Shown here: piece by piece, positions 52,645-63,532 of the stretch | Layout of the letters: each line of letters begins with the position of its first letter | Position numbering within the stretch: the stretch's first letter is position 1 | Assembly (NCBI RefSeq): GCF_001641695.1 | Contig: NZ_LSEF01000033.1 | Coordinates: forward strand, 56,456 to 120,455 | Direction: 5' to 3' | Source: Bradyrhizobium neotropicale | GTDB taxonomy: Bacteria > Pseudomonadota > Alphaproteobacteria > Rhizobiales > Xanthobacteraceae | DNA: 64,000 nucleotides | Program-made: the position numbers and the translations under genes | The notes under the pieces: model-generated | Database searches by the model: none | Seen by the model: the letters and a program-made list of their open reading frames with translations, nothing else | What the model was told of the DNA's origin: nothing

Positions 52645-53634
52645 ATGTCCGCGAAACTCGATCGCCGCCACTTCGTTGCCGCCGGCGCCAGCGCTATCGC
52701 GATGCCTTTCATCACGCGCAGCGCATCGGCGCAAAGCCCATGGCCGTCACGGCAGATCCGCATGATCTGCAGCTACCCTGCCGGCGGACAGACCGACCTG
52801 CTCGCGCGCGCATTCGGCGAGTTCATTTCCAAGCAGACGGGAAAGACCGTCGTCATCGAAAACAAGCCCGGCGCCTCAGGTGCGATCGGCACGGCAGAGG
52901 TCGCGCGTGCAGAGCCCGACGGCCACACCGTGCTGTGCTCGATCTCGACCACCTACATCATGAATCGGGTGGTGATGAAGAATCCCGGCTACGACATGGA
53001 CAAGGATTTGACGCTCGTCAGCGTCATTCCGGGCGCCGGCCTCTTGCTGGTTGCGAACCCGAAAACCGGCATCAAGACGCTGGACGACTTCGTCGCCTTC
53101 GCGCGCAAGAGCGGCAAGGTGAATTTCGGCACCTATAGTGCGGGCTCATCCCCACACATGACGATCAACGAGCTCAACAAGCAGTATGGCCTCAACGTCG
53201 AGCCGGTCCACTACCGGGGCGAAGCCCCGATGTGGACGGGCATGCTGGAAGGCACGCTCGATGCCGCGATGGGCAGCTACACCGCCGCGCAATCCGTCCT
53301 GCAAAGCGACCGCGGCACCGTGTTCGCGGTTCATTCGAAGAAGGTCGACGCGATCCCGAACATCAAGACTCTCCCCGAGCAGGGCGCGACGTCAAAGTTC
53401 TTCACCGCGAGCGGCTTCACCGGCTGGGCGGTGCCGAAGGCGACGCCGCAGCCGATCGTCGACCGGCTGGCCGAACTCTGTGTCGCCGCCAACAGCGATC
53501 CGAAAGTGAAGGAGGTTCTCGGCACGTTCGTGCTCGAACCGGCGCTCGGCTTCAAGGAGACCAATGCCCTGTATCAGCGCGAGTTGCCGATCTGGATCGA
53601 GAGCGCGCAGTCGCTCGGACTGGAGCCAACCTGA
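52645..53634 (+). CDS. Bug-type tripartite tricarboxylate transporter binding protein
   Basis: The 329-residue protein has a twin-arginine-like leader (LDRRHFVAAGASAIAMPF) and a TctC/Bug fold: WPSRQIRMICSYPAGGQTDLL, GKTVVIENKPGASGAIGTAEVA, DGHTVLCSISTTYIMN and VNFGTYSAGSSPHMTINEL. Bug proteins bind carboxylates for TctAB transport; no TctAB genes are next to it, so it is an orphan of the type abundant in such genomes. AGGGAGG precedes ATG 52645. Confidence 0.88.
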   Translation: MSAKLDRRHFVAAGASAIAMPFITRSASAQSPWPSRQIRMICSYPAGGQTDLLARAFGEFISKQTGKTVVIENKPGASGAIGTAEVARAEPDGHTVLCSISTTYIMNRVVMKNPGYDMDKDLTLVSVIPGAGLLLVANPKTGIKTLDDFVAFARKSGKVNFGTYSAGSSPHMTINELNKQYGLNVEPVHYRGEAPMWTGMLEGTLDAAMGSYTAAQSVLQSDRGTVFAVHSKKVDAIPNIKTLPEQGATSKFFTASGFTGWAVPKATPQPIVDRLAELCVAANSDPKVKEVLGTFVLEPALGFKETNALYQRELPIWIESAQSLGLEPT

Positions 53635-53779
53635 CCCCCGGATGCGCTAGCAGCCCTTGTCGGGCGCTCGCATCCGACCAAAGCCTAGGTCGAAGACGCA
53701 CACGCGTTCTAGTATAATGCACGCCGACCTGACAACCCTTGCGTCAAGCCCCCCGGTCCGGACGAGAAAGGCCGATCGC

Positions 53780-54205
53780 ATGACACCGGACGGCGTCACT
53801 GTGGCCACCATGATCATCCTGCTTTTCCCGATGGGCTATTTTCTGCTGTCGTCGCCCGCCTTCCTGCTGGTGAAGCTCGACATCCGGCCCGTCGCCCTGC
53901 TGTTGCGCGGGCAGTTCAATGCCTATTTCCTGATGTTGAGCGTTGTCGGCGCAATCGGGACGGTGGTTTTCGTCGTGACCGGTCGATTTGCCTTCGCAAT
54001 CGGTCCCGCCCTGATCGCGGCTTTCGCGATCTGGGGACGCCTCTGGTTTCTGCGACAGATGGATGACCAGCTCAGCGCCGGGGGCGCGGGCGATGCCAAT
54101 GCGGCGCGTCGGTTACGCTGGCTGCATTGGGGCGGGATGCTGACCAACGCGGTCCTGGTCGTCGCTCTCGTGACCAGCATTCCCTACGTTGCTCCGTCGA
54201 CCTGA
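53780..54205 (+). CDS. Small membrane protein, unknown function
   Basis: The 141-residue product has four hydrophobic helices (VATMIILLFPMGYFLLSSPAF, YFLMLSVVGAIGTVVFVVTG, FAIGPALIAAFAIWG and MLTNAVLVVALVTSIPYVAP). Two starts are possible: ATG 53780 (MTPDGVTVATM), used here because an AAAGG site precedes it, and ATG 53717 (MHADLTTLASS). No family is recognised. The next 261 bases before the AraC gene hold no gene. Confidence 0.5.
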   Translation: MTPDGVTVATMIILLFPMGYFLLSSPAFLLVKLDIRPVALLLRGQFNAYFLMLSVVGAIGTVVFVVTGRFAFAIGPALIAAFAIWGRLWFLRQMDDQLSAGGAGDANAARRLRWLHWGGMLTNAVLVVALVTSIPYVAPST

Positions 54206-54466
54206 GGCAAGGCGCACATGGCGATTGTCGGGTCTCGCGCCGCCCCCCACTTCCGTCACTTGCCGCGCCCTCAAGCTCGAAGCTCCGCGCGTCAGCTCTT
54301 CCATTGAGTGTAAGCATGCACATTGGCGCCGGAGTCCCCTGAACGGTCAGGGCCGCTTCCTTTTGGCGGCCTTGCCCCTGGCCGATCCGGCGCCTCGCCT
54401 TCGCGCCAGTTCCTCGAACGACCAAGCATCGGAATGTCCTGCAAGAGGGCTGCGCCCCCTACCCGC

Positions 54467-55438
54467 CTAGTGCTCTTCCGAGGAAACGGCGCTCTGTTGC
54501 CCCTTGTGGATCGACGACGGCACCACGCCGAAATACTTCCTGAACACCCGGCTGAAGTGCGATGAGCTGGAGAAGCCCCAGGAGAACGCGACGTCGGTGA
54601 TGGTCTTGCCGCCGTGGGCCTCGAGCTCCTGCCGGCAGTTCTGAAGGCGCGCCTGCCAGATATAGTCGCTCACCGTGGTGCCGCGCTCAGAGAACAGCAT
54701 GTGCAGATAGCGCTTGGAGCAGCCGAGCTCCGTGGATATCTGGTCGATGCACAGATCCGGATCGCGCAGATGCTCGCGAATGAAGAACTGCGCGCGCACA
54801 TACATGGCCTCGGGCCCGACCCGATCGAACATCGTGTCGGCCTCGCGCAGCGGCAGCAGCAACAGATCGATCAGCGAATCGGCGACGCCGACCGCGCTGT
54901 TCGCCGACAGCTTCGCCGCCTCGTCGAAGGTCGCATGGACGAAATCATGGGCGATCCGCCCCGTTCCCGTCTTCGCCGACAGCTTGCAGGCGGGCATCCG
55001 CTGCGAGGGGAAACCGCGATCGCGCAACAACGACTTCGGCACGATCACCACGTCGTGCCGCGTGAAGGCGGGACTGATAATCGAATGCGGGCAGGACACA
55101 TCATAGGCGATGATGTCGCCCGGATTGAGCTCGATGTGGCGGCCGTCCTGCTCGAAATAGGACACGCCGTAGGTCTGGAAGTGGATCTTGATATAGGGAT
55201 GCTCGTTCGCCTTGGCTCGCGCGAGCGTGTGCGCGACGCGATGCTGGCTCACCTCAATCTGGCAGAGCTTGAGGCGCGAGACGGTGGTGTAGTCGATACG
55301 GCCCTCGAGCGAGGACGCTTCCAGCGGATCCACGTCGAAGTAGCCGCACAGGCTCGTCAGCCCGTCGATCCAGCTCTGGATCTGCTTCTTCGGCGTCAGT
55401 CCGGTCGTCGAGAGCGTGTGGATTGTGTCGGACATCAT
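54467..55438 (-). CDS. AraC-family transcriptional regulator, divergent from xoxF
   Basis: The 323-residue protein has an N-terminal cupin-like AraC-binding domain (HRVAHTLARAKANEHPYIKIH, YFEQDGRHIELNPGDIIAYD) and a C-terminal HTH_18 domain with two helix-turn-helix units (DLCIDQISTELGCSKRYLHMLF, then KTITDVAFSWGFSSSSHFSRVFRKYFG). Start 55438 (MMSDTIHTLSTTG) is the double ATG. It lies divergent to xoxF with about 510 bases between starts. By position it is a candidate regulator of the xoxF operon; the inducer (methanol, formaldehyde, a lanthanide) is unknown. AraC regulators are not the usual XoxF regulators (MxbDM, MxcQE, FlhSR). Confidence 0.85.
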   Translation of the reverse strand: MMSDTIHTLSTTGLTPKKQIQSWIDGLTSLCGYFDVDPLEASSLEGRIDYTTVSRLKLCQIEVSQHRVAHTLARAKANEHPYIKIHFQTYGVSYFEQDGRHIELNPGDIIAYDVSCPHSIISPAFTRHDVVIVPKSLLRDRGFPSQRMPACKLSAKTGTGRIAHDFVHATFDEAAKLSANSAVGVADSLIDLLLLPLREADTMFDRVGPEAMYVRAQFFIREHLRDPDLCIDQISTELGCSKRYLHMLFSERGTTVSDYIWQARLQNCRQELEAHGGKTITDVAFSWGFSSSSHFSRVFRKYFGVVPSSIHKGQQSAVSSEEH

Positions 55439-55717
55439 CCAGCCAACTGGTTTCACCCGGAGATACGATGCGAATCGCGACCGGTGCCGCTGGGTGCCCT
55501 CTGTCGTGATTGCGCGACGTTTACCTCGAATTTGGGCGGTCTTTTGGGGCAAGCGCTATGCCCCACTGCCATCCTTAAGAATAATCCTCCGCCTTAGTTG
55601 CACCGCCGTCAAGGGGAACCTGAGCGCCAAAGGCCGCGGACAGGCGTCGCGGAAGCCGCTGAATTCGCTACTGCAAAATCAAAAACTTCGCATCCGTGCG
55701 CTGTCGAGCAAAGCAGC

Positions 55718-55760
55718 TTCCCTCTTGGGCAAGTTTCCCGATTATGAACCGGTTAGGGAA
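55718..55760 (+). promoter_or_regulatory. Clustered TTCCC motifs upstream of xoxF
   Basis: TTCCCTCTTGGGCAA (55718-55732), TTCCCGA (55735-55741) and TTAGGGAA (55753-55760) follow one another 190-233 bases before the xoxF ATG. The first matches 49786-49800 near pqqA in 14 of 15 bases; TTCCCGA recurs at the TonB palindrome. Confidence 0.35.
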
Positions 55761-55938
55761 TGTGGCAGGAACAACAAGAAACGGGCTGCAGACGAAACGC
55801 GGACCCGTGGCTCATACCAGGAGGAGGAAACTCACAGCATCGTTTCTGGTCCCAATCGTGACCGCCCTGCACGAGCAGACGCTGGACGTCAATGCCCAGC
55901 GATTTAGCAATGCTTTGGAAACAATAAACGAGCCCTAG
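55744..55938 (+). other. Possible 64-codon leader frame upstream of xoxF
   Basis: ATG 55744 (MNRLGNVAGTTRNGLQTKRG) opens a frame that ends at TAG 55936-55938, inside TAGGAGGAA, the xoxF ribosome-binding site. The peptide has no protein-like domain. It may be a coincidence, or a leader whose translation couples to xoxF. Confidence 0.2.
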
Positions 55939-55950
55939 GAGGAATAAACT

Positions 55951-57753
55951 ATGCGCAAGGTGCTACTGGCGACCTATCTTGGCTCCGCGGCGGTTCTCGC
56001 CGTCGGCAGCGCGTCAGCCAATGACGAGTTGAACAAGATGTCGCAGAACCCGAAAGACTGGGTGATGCCGGCCGGCGACTACGCCAACAGCCGCTATTCC
56101 AAACTGAACCAGATCAACGCCCAGAACGTCGGCAAGCTCCAGGTCGCCTGGACCTTCTCAACCGGCGTGCTGCGCGGCCACGAAGGTGGGCCGCTGATCA
56201 TCGGCAACGTGATGTATGTCCACACCCCGTTCCCGAACAAGGTCTACGCTCTTGACCTTTCCAACGAGAACAAGATCATCTGGAGCTACGAGCCCAAGCA
56301 GGACCCGAACGTCATCCCGGTGATGTGCTGCGACACCGTCAATCGCGGTCTCGCTTTCTCCGACGGCAAGATCTTCCTGCACCAGGCCGATGACATGCTC
56401 GTCGCGCTGGATGCCAAGACCGGCAAGCAGGTATGGGCCGCGAAGAACGGCGATCCCACCAAGGGCCAGACCGGCACCTCGGCGCCTCTGGTCGTCAAGG
56501 ACAAGGTGCTCGTTGGCACCTCCGGCGGCGAATTCGGCGTTCAGTGCAGCATGACCGCCTACGACGTCAAGGACGGCAAGCAGGTCTGGAAGGCCTATTC
56601 GGAAGGCCCGGATGACCAGATCCTGTTCGACGACAAGACCACTGCGCTCGGCAAGCCGGTCGGCAAGGATTCGAGCCTCAAGACCTGGCAGGGCGATCAG
56701 TGGAAGATCGGCGGCGGTTGCACCTGGGGCTGGGTCTCCTACGACCCCACCCTCGACCTGATCTACTACGGCTCCGGCAATCCCTCGACCTGGAATCCGA
56801 AACAGCGCCCGGGCGACAACAAGTGGTCGATGACCGTCTTCGCGCGCAATCCGGACACCGGTTTGGCCAAGTGGGTCTACCAGATGACGCCCCACGACGA
56901 GTGGGACTATGACGGCGTCAACGAAATGATCCTCTCCGATCAGAGCATCAATGGCCAGGCGAGGAAGCTGCTGACGCACTTCGATCGCAACGGTCTCGCC
57001 TACACCATGGACCGTGCCACCGGCGAGCTGCTGGTCGCCGAGAAGTACGATCCGAAGGTGAACTGGACCTCCGGCGTCGACATGGACAAGAACTCGCCGA
57101 CCTATGGTCGTCCGAAGGTGCTCGATGCAGCTTCGACCGAAAAGGGCGGAGAGGACCACAACACCAAGGGCATCTGCCCGGCCGCGCTCGGCACCAAGGA
57201 CGAGCAGCCGGCGGCCTACTCGCCGGACACGCAGCTGTTCTACGTACCGACCAACCACGTCTGCATGGACTACGAGCCGTTCAAGGTCAGCTACACCGCA
57301 GGCCAGCCCTATGTGGGTGCGACGCTGTCGATGTATCCGCCGCAGGGCGAGACCAACATGGGCAACTTCATCGCCTGGGACGGCAAGACCGGCAAGATCG
57401 TCTGGTCCAACAAGGAGCAGTTCTCCGTTTGGTCCGGTGCGCTCGCAACCGCCGGCGGCGTGGTGTTCTACGGCACGCTCGAAGGCTACCTGAAGGCAGT
57501 CGATGCCAAGACCGGCAAGGAGCTCTACAAGTTCAAGACTCCCTCCGGCATCATCGGCAACGTCACGACCTATGAGAACAATGGCAAGCAGTACGTTGCC
57601 GTGCTCTCCGGCGTGGGCGGCTGGGCCGGCATCGGTCTGGCGGCTGGTCTGACCGATCCGACGGCCGGTCTCGGCGCGGTCGGCGGCTACGCGGCGCTGT
57701 CGAACTACACGGCTCTCGGCGGTACGCTGACCGTGTTCTCGCTGCCGAACTAA
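55951..57753 (+). CDS. xoxF: XoxF-type lanthanide-dependent PQQ methanol dehydrogenase
   Basis: The 600-residue periplasmic quinoprotein has a signal peptide ([20 protein letters not shown]) and the eight-bladed W-motif propeller. The vicinal disulfide is at Cys126-Cys127 ([11 protein letters not shown]), and PQQ contacts GGEFGVQC and [10 protein letters not shown] are present. The decisive residues are Asp319 and Asp321 in EWDYDGVNE: XoxF enzymes carry an extra Asp two positions after the catalytic one to bind a lanthanide, whereas calcium-dependent MxaF has Ala. It oxidises methanol to formaldehyde (or further), giving electrons to XoxG. AGGAGG precedes the ATG. First gene of xoxF-xoxG-frmA-gfa. 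A hairpin follows the stop. Confidence 0.97.
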   Translation: MRKVLLATYLGSAAVLAVGSASANDELNKMSQNPKDWVMPAGDYANSRYSKLNQINAQNVGKLQVAWTFSTGVLRGHEGGPLIIGNVMYVHTPFPNKVYALDLSNENKIIWSYEPKQDPNVIPVMCCDTVNRGLAFSDGKIFLHQADDMLVALDAKTGKQVWAAKNGDPTKGQTGTSAPLVVKDKVLVGTSGGEFGVQCSMTAYDVKDGKQVWKAYSEGPDDQILFDDKTTALGKPVGKDSSLKTWQGDQWKIGGGCTWGWVSYDPTLDLIYYGSGNPSTWNPKQRPGDNKWSMTVFARNPDTGLAKWVYQMTPHDEWDYDGVNEMILSDQSINGQARKLLTHFDRNGLAYTMDRATGELLVAEKYDPKVNWTSGVDMDKNSPTYGRPKVLDAASTEKGGEDHNTKGICPAALGTKDEQPAAYSPDTQLFYVPTNHVCMDYEPFKVSYTAGQPYVGATLSMYPPQGETNMGNFIAWDGKTGKIVWSNKEQFSVWSGALATAGGVVFYGTLEGYLKAVDAKTGKELYKFKTPSGIIGNVTTYENNGKQYVAVLSGVGGWAGIGLAAGLTDPTAGLGAVGGYAALSNYTALGGTLTVFSLPN

Positions 57754-57770
57754 CGTCGACTCGTATCGTC

Positions 57771-57799
57771 CCGGCGCGTGGATCAACTCCACGCGCCGG
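57771..57799 (+). terminator. Hairpin between xoxF and xoxG
   Basis: A perfect 12-bp stem (57771-57782 with 57788-57799) closes a TCAAC loop, 17 bases after the xoxF stop and 36 bases before the xoxG start. No T-run follows, so partial termination or 3'-end protection of the xoxF message is more likely than full termination. Confidence 0.6.
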
Positions 57800-57834
57800 C
57801 TCGTCTCCACCGAACGCGTCCGAGGAAAACTCAC

Positions 57835-58356
57835 TTGCGTAGAATCTGCTCTGTCATTGCTGCGATGATGTTCGTCGCGTCCGGAGGAATTGCCGTCGCG
57901 GACGGCTCGGGTGACCCGACCGCCGTCAAACAGAACGAAAGTGGCGAATGGTCCGATAAGGAGGGAAACCCGACCTACAAGGTCAGCGACGGATCCGTGG
58001 ACTGGTACACCTATTCCGGATACCGCCGCTATCACTCCGAGTGCCATGTCTGCCACGGCCCTGACGGAATGGGCTCCACCTACGCTCCGGCGCTGAAGGA
58101 TTCGCTCAAGACCATGAGCTACGCCGACTTCCTCGGCGTCGTCGCCTCCGGCCGCAAGAATATCTCCACGGCGCAGGAGAACGTGATGCCGGCCTTCGGC
58201 GACAATCCGAACGTCGCCTGTTACATGGACGACCTTTACGTCTATCTGCGCGCCCGGGCCAATGACGCCTGGGGCCGTGCGCGGCCACCCAAGCATGAGG
58301 ACAAGACGCAGGCATACACGGCGGCTGAAGATGCCTGCATGGGCAACAAGAAGTGA
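57835..58356 (+). CDS. xoxG: XoxG-type cytochrome c, electron acceptor of XoxF
   Basis: The 173-residue secreted cytochrome has a signal peptide (RRICSVIAAMMFVASGGIAVA) and one haem-binding motif CHVCH (in YHSECHVCHGPDGMGSTYAPAL). The distal ligand is probably Met in VMPAFGDNPNV. It accepts electrons from XoxF and passes them on to the respiratory chain. The start is TTG 57835 with GAGGAAAAC upstream; no ATG precedes the signal peptide. It has the residues YRRYHSECHVCHG typical of XoxG. Confidence 0.9.
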   Translation: MRRICSVIAAMMFVASGGIAVADGSGDPTAVKQNESGEWSDKEGNPTYKVSDGSVDWYTYSGYRRYHSECHVCHGPDGMGSTYAPALKDSLKTMSYADFLGVVASGRKNISTAQENVMPAFGDNPNVACYMDDLYVYLRARANDAWGRARPPKHEDKTQAYTAAEDACMGNKK

Positions 58357-58418
58357 ACGTTTGGAGTCTGACCGGGACTTAAATCTCGGCATCTCCGTGA
58401 AGATCTGAGGAGTTTACG

Positions 58419-59528
<1,110 letters not shown>

Positions 59529-59561
59529 CTCTCAGACATCCCACCCAAGGAGGATCGACCC

Positions 59562-60125
59562 ATGACTGTTGCACTCCATCCCTCGATCGACAACGGCGTC
59601 AAACAGGGCAGCGGCAGCTTTGCCGGCGGCACGCTGGTCTGCAAATGCAGTGACCACCCGGTCAAGGTCAGCGTGAAGGGCGACGTCGCCCACAACCATG
59701 CCTGCGGCTGCACCAAGTGCTGGAAGCCGCAGGGCGCGATGTTCTCGGTGGTCGCGGTCGTGCCGCGCCAGAACGTCTCCGTGCTCGAGAACGGCGACAA
59801 GCTGCAGATCGTCGACCCGTCGGCGGTGATCCAGCGCTATGCCTGCAAGGCCTGCGGCACGCACATGTACGGCCGCATCGAGAACAAGAACCATCCGTTC
59901 TACGGTCTCGACTTCATCCATCCCGAGCTGTTCCAGGAACAGGGCTCGGCCGCTCCCGGCTTCGCCGCCTTCGTCTCCTCGGTGATCGAATCCGGCGTGA
60001 AGCCGGAGCAGATGGCCGGTGTGCGGTCGCGGCTCAAGGAGCTCGGGCTCGAGCCCTATGACTGCCTGTCGCCGCCCCTGATGGACGCGATCGCGACCCA
60101 CGTGGCCAAAGCCAAGGCCGCCTGA
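59562..60125 (+). CDS. gfa: Gfa-type S-(hydroxymethyl)glutathione synthase
   Basis: The 187-residue zinc protein has the Gfa cysteine sets: [27 protein letters not shown] and [16 protein letters not shown]. The N-terminal GGTLVCKC and C-terminal region match glutathione-dependent formaldehyde-activating enzymes, which speed the addition of glutathione to formaldehyde. Start 59562 has AAGGAGG upstream. Last gene of xoxF-xoxG-frmA-gfa; the intrinsic terminator follows at 60356-60396. Confidence 0.93.
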   Translation: MTVALHPSIDNGVKQGSGSFAGGTLVCKCSDHPVKVSVKGDVAHNHACGCTKCWKPQGAMFSVVAVVPRQNVSVLENGDKLQIVDPSAVIQRYACKACGTHMYGRIENKNHPFYGLDFIHPELFQEQGSAAPGFAAFVSSVIESGVKPEQMAGVRSRLKELGLEPYDCLSPPLMDAIATHVAKAKAA

Positions 60126-60744
60126 GGCCGCCAGACGCTCGCCACGCCCGTCCGGCCGCTGGTCCCGACCATCACCAGCGCGCCGGACGGCGAGGCTCCC
60201 AAGATTGCGGCGGCGTGGTTCCGCCCCTTCGTTTGATGCGCCTGCGAGGGCCCTCTGCTCCCTCAGTCCTGGTCTTTGAATGACTGCGCAGTGCCGCCGA
60301 CTTCCTGCTTGAAGTCCGCGTCCTGCGCTTCTCCCTCCCTCGACTGAGGCATCCTGCTTCGTCCGCGCAGTCCCTCTGGCGGACGAAGCTTTTTTTGTCG
60401 CGCAACCTGCCGCTGCAAAAGCTACGCGCAGCATCGCCGCCCTGCTTTTGCCAAACCGCGGATACAATCTCTTCACGTCAAGCACACCCGGCTGTGAATG
60501 CCGGTCCGGCCCGATCTCTGATAAGAGTCGCGGCGTGACGATGCCGCGCCAAATTCAATCAAATAAGAACAAAACGGGAGGTATCGAGCACATCCAGACA
60601 TCGCCAATCGCATTCCGACCTCCTCCCGGGACCTGCCCGCGCGGGGACAACAGGCTGGATGCGGGCGAGACGACACACGGACCATGGCGTCGACGACGTC
60701 GGCGCAATCAAAAATCGACAAGCTTATGAAGAGCGAGGACGATC
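60126..60744. other. Gap after gfa: terminator and promoter region
   Basis: The 619-base gap has no gene. It holds the terminator at 60356-60396 and, beyond it, 350 bases that should carry the promoter for the oxidoreductase pair. No operator was recognised. Confidence 0.6.
60356..60396 (+). terminator. Intrinsic terminator of the xoxF operon
   Basis: An 11-bp perfect stem (GCTTCGTCCGC, 60356-60366, with 60379-60389) closes a 12-base loop and is followed by seven T residues (60390-60396). It lies 230 bases after the gfa stop. Confidence 0.9.
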
Positions 60745-61197
60745 ATGATCAAAATAAGGATCAACGGCCAGGAACAGAGCTGGGACGGCGACCCGGATCT
60801 TCCGCTACTCTGGTTCCTGCGCGACGAGGCCGGGCTGACCGGCACCAAATTCGGCTGCGGCCAGGCCTTGTGCGGCGCCTGCACGGTCATCGTCGACAAG
60901 GAGGCCGTGCGCGCCTGCATCACATCGATCAACGACGTCGCGGGACGCGAGGTCACGACGATCGAAGGGCTGCATCCCACCGGCGATCATCCCGTCCAGA
61001 AGGCCTGGCGCCAGGTCAACGTTCCCCAATGCGGCTTCTGCCAGGCCGGCCAGATCATGCAGGCCGCCGCGCTGCTGATGGAAAATCCAAAACCGTCGCA
61101 TGAGCAGATCCGCGAGGCCATGGCGGGCAACATCTGCCGCTGCGGCTGCTACCAGCGCATCGAGAACGCCGTTCATCTCGCATCGACGGGGGTGTGA
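60745..61197 (+). CDS. Molybdenum hydroxylase small subunit, [2Fe-2S] (IorA-type)
   Basis: The 150-residue protein has two [2Fe-2S] domains: plant-ferredoxin-type [18 protein letters not shown] and the helical [17 protein letters not shown] with [12 protein letters not shown]. This is the small subunit of two-component xanthine-dehydrogenase-family oxidoreductases such as isoquinoline 1-oxidoreductase or aldehyde oxidoreductases. It passes electrons from the molybdenum subunit. ATG 60745 has GAGGAC upstream. It overlaps by a few bases with the start region of the large subunit gene. Confidence 0.92.
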   Translation: MIKIRINGQEQSWDGDPDLPLLWFLRDEAGLTGTKFGCGQALCGACTVIVDKEAVRACITSINDVAGREVTTIEGLHPTGDHPVQKAWRQVNVPQCGFCQAGQIMQAAALLMENPKPSHEQIREAMAGNICRCGCYQRIENAVHLASTGV

Positions 61198-61199
61198 TC

Positions 61200-63512
61200 A
61201 TGAATTTCATCGACAATCCCCGGAAGCTTCGCGGCTTCGAAAAGCACATCAAGGTCGAGAAGGTCTCCCGCCGCAGTATCCTGAAGGGTCTCGGCGTCAC
61301 CGGCGGCTTCGTGCTCGCCGCGCCCGTGATGACGCGCCAGGCCTTCGCCTATGAGACCGGAGCGGGAAAGATGCCGCACGGCGTCGTGGTCGATCCACGC
61401 GTCTTCGTCGCGGTCGCGCCTGACGGCATCGTCACCATTCTCGCCCACCGCTCGGAGATGGGCACGGGCGTGCGCACCAGCCTGCCGCTGATCGTGGCCG
61501 AGGAGATGGAGGCCGACTGGTCCAGGGTCAAGGTCGAGCAGGCCCATGGCGACGAGGTCAAGTTCGGCAACCAGGACACCGACGGCTCCCGCAGCACGCG
61601 GCACTATCTGATCCCGATGCGCCAGATCGGCGCGTCCGCCCGCATCATGCTGGAGCAGGCCGCGGCCAAACGCTGGGGCGTGCCGGCTGCCGAGGTCAAG
61701 GCCGTCAATCACGAGGTGGTCCACAGCGCCAGCGGACGCAAGCTTGGCTACGGCGAGCTCGCGGCCGATGCCGCCAAGCAATCGGTGCCGAGCATCGAGG
61801 GCCTCAAGCTGAAGGACCCCAAGGACTTCCGCTACCTGACCAAGGGCCGGATCGGCATCGTCGATCTCCACGACATCACGACGGGCAAGGCGCGCTACGG
61901 CGCCGACATACGCCTGCCCGGCATGAAATACGCGGTCATCGCGCGCCCGCCGGTGACCGGCGGCACGCTGGTCTCGTTCGATCCGGACGCGGCGTTGAAG
62001 GTCCCCGGCGTCGAGAAGGTGATGAAGGTCCGCGGCTGGCCGTGGCCCTCGAAATTCCAGCCGCTCGGCGGCGTTGCAGTGATCGCCCGCAACACCGGTG
62101 CGGCGATCAAGGGCCGCGACGCGCTGAAGCTGACCTGGGACGACGGCGCGAATGCCAAATACGACTCGGTCGCCTACCGCAAGGAGCTCGAGGACGCCTC
62201 GCGCAAGCCGGGCCTCGTCGTGCGCCAGGAGGGCGATGCGGATGCCGCGCTGAAGAGCGCCGACAAGGTGATCGTCGGCGAGTACTACATCCCGCACCTT
62301 GCCCATGTCAGCATGGAGCCGCCGGTCGCGGTTGCCGACGTCAAGGACGACAAAGCGGAGATCTGGGCGCCGGTTCAGAGCCCGGGCGGCACACGCGAAG
62401 ACGTCGCCAAGACGCTCGGTATCCCCGAGCAGAACGTCACGGTCAACGTCACGCTGCTCGGCGGCGGCTTCGGCCGCAAGTCGAAATGCGACTTCGCGCT
62501 CGAAGCCGCACTGCTGTCGAAGGAGCTCGGCACGCCGGTGAAGGTGCAGTGGACGCGGGAGGACGACGTCCAGCACGACTTCCTGCACACCGTCTCGGCC
62601 GAGCGGATCGAGGCGGGGCTCGACAAGAACGGCAAGGTGATCGCCTGGCGCCACCGCAGCGTGGCTCCCAGCATCGCATCGACCTTCGCCGCCGATACCG
62701 TTCACCAGGCACCGTTCGAGCTCGGCATGGGCCTCGTCGACATGCCCTTCGAGATCGCCAACATCTCCTGCGAAAATCCGGAAGCGGCCGCGCACACCCG
62801 CATCGGCTGGTTCCGCTCGGTGTCGAACATCCCGCGCGCCTTCGCGGTGCAATCAATGGTCGGCGAGATCGCGCATGCGACCGGCCGCGATCAGAAGGAG
62901 ACGCTGCTCGCGCTGATTGGAAGCCCGCGGATCGTCAAGCCCGCGGTGAAGGACCTCTGGAACTATGGCGAGCCCTATGACAGCTACCCGATCGACACCG
63001 CGCGCCTGCGCAAGGTGGTCGAGCTGGTCGCCGAGAAGGGCGAATGGGGACGCCAGGTGCCGAAGGGCCACGGCCTCGGCATCGCCGTGCACCGCAGCTT
63101 CGTCAGCTACATCGCGACCATCGTCGAGGTGGCCGTCGACGACAAGGGCAAGCTGACGGTGCCACGGGTCGACACCGCCATCGATTGCGGCACCTATGTC
63201 AACCCCGAGCGCATCGCCTCGCAGATCGAAGGCGCGGCGATCATGGGCCTCGGCCTCGCCAAATATGGCGAGATCACCTTCAAGGACGGCAAGGTGGAGC
63301 AGAAGAACTTCGACGACTTCCAGGTCCTCAGGATGGACGAGGCTCCGCTGATCACCAACGTCCATATCGTGCCGCCCGGACCCGACACGCCGCCGAGCGG
63401 CGTCGGCGAGCCCGGCGTGCCGCCCTTCGCCCCGGCGCTGATGAATGCGATCTTCGCCGCGACCGGAAAACGCATCCGCGCGCTTCCGATCGGCAAGCAA
63501 TTGGAGGCGTAA
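61200..63512 (+). CDS. Molybdenum hydroxylase large subunit, Tat-exported (IorB/aldehyde dehydrogenase type)
   Basis: The 770-residue molybdopterin subunit has a twin-arginine leader ([19 protein letters not shown]) and the xanthine-dehydrogenase family fold: [33 protein letters not shown] and the active-site glutamate in [14 protein letters not shown]. With the [2Fe-2S] small subunit it oxidises an aldehyde or N-heterocycle; electrons likely go to a cytochrome c. The Tat signal places the complex in the periplasm, where an aldehyde product of XoxF could be its substrate; that is inference. Start ATG 61200 or GTG 61194. Confidence 0.9.
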   Translation: MNFIDNPRKLRGFEKHIKVEKVSRRSILKGLGVTGGFVLAAPVMTRQAFAYETGAGKMPHGVVVDPRVFVAVAPDGIVTILAHRSEMGTGVRTSLPLIVAEEMEADWSRVKVEQAHGDEVKFGNQDTDGSRSTRHYLIPMRQIGASARIMLEQAAAKRWGVPAAEVKAVNHEVVHSASGRKLGYGELAADAAKQSVPSIEGLKLKDPKDFRYLTKGRIGIVDLHDITTGKARYGADIRLPGMKYAVIARPPVTGGTLVSFDPDAALKVPGVEKVMKVRGWPWPSKFQPLGGVAVIARNTGAAIKGRDALKLTWDDGANAKYDSVAYRKELEDASRKPGLVVRQEGDADAALKSADKVIVGEYYIPHLAHVSMEPPVAVADVKDDKAEIWAPVQSPGGTREDVAKTLGIPEQNVTVNVTLLGGGFGRKSKCDFALEAALLSKELGTPVKVQWTREDDVQHDFLHTVSAERIEAGLDKNGKVIAWRHRSVAPSIASTFAADTVHQAPFELGMGLVDMPFEIANISCENPEAAAHTRIGWFRSVSNIPRAFAVQSMVGEIAHATGRDQKETLLALIGSPRIVKPAVKDLWNYGEPYDSYPIDTARLRKVVELVAEKGEWGRQVPKGHGLGIAVHRSFVSYIATIVEVAVDDKGKLTVPRVDTAIDCGTYVNPERIASQIEGAAIMGLGLAKYGEITFKDGKVEQKNFDDFQVLRMDEAPLITNVHIVPPGPDTPPSGVGEPGVPPFAPALMNAIFAATGKRIRALPIGKQLEA

Positions 63513-63532
63513 AGCGCGTTGAGCGCTTTAGG

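Larger units (their letters stand above)
55439..55950. other. Intergenic region between AraC gene and xoxF
   Basis: The 512-base region carries the promoter for both divergent genes. TTCCC-type arms are clustered at 55718-55760. A 64-codon frame (55744-55938) ends at a TAG overlapping the xoxF ribosome-binding site. Nothing else was recognised. Confidence 0.6.

Noticed and set aside
55951..57753. Calcium-type methanol dehydrogenase MxaF
   Set aside because: The lanthanide-marking second Asp (Asp321 in DYD) is present, and no mxaI or other mxa genes are adjacent.
56158..58392. Minus-strand frame of 744 codons opposite xoxF and xoxG
   Set aside because: Shadow of xoxF/xoxG with no domain, no ribosome-binding site and no homology that I recognise.
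60684..61103. Plus-strand frame of 139 codons beside the iron-sulfur subunit
   Set aside because: It is an Arg/Gly-rich out-of-frame shadow of the [2Fe-2S] subunit gene.
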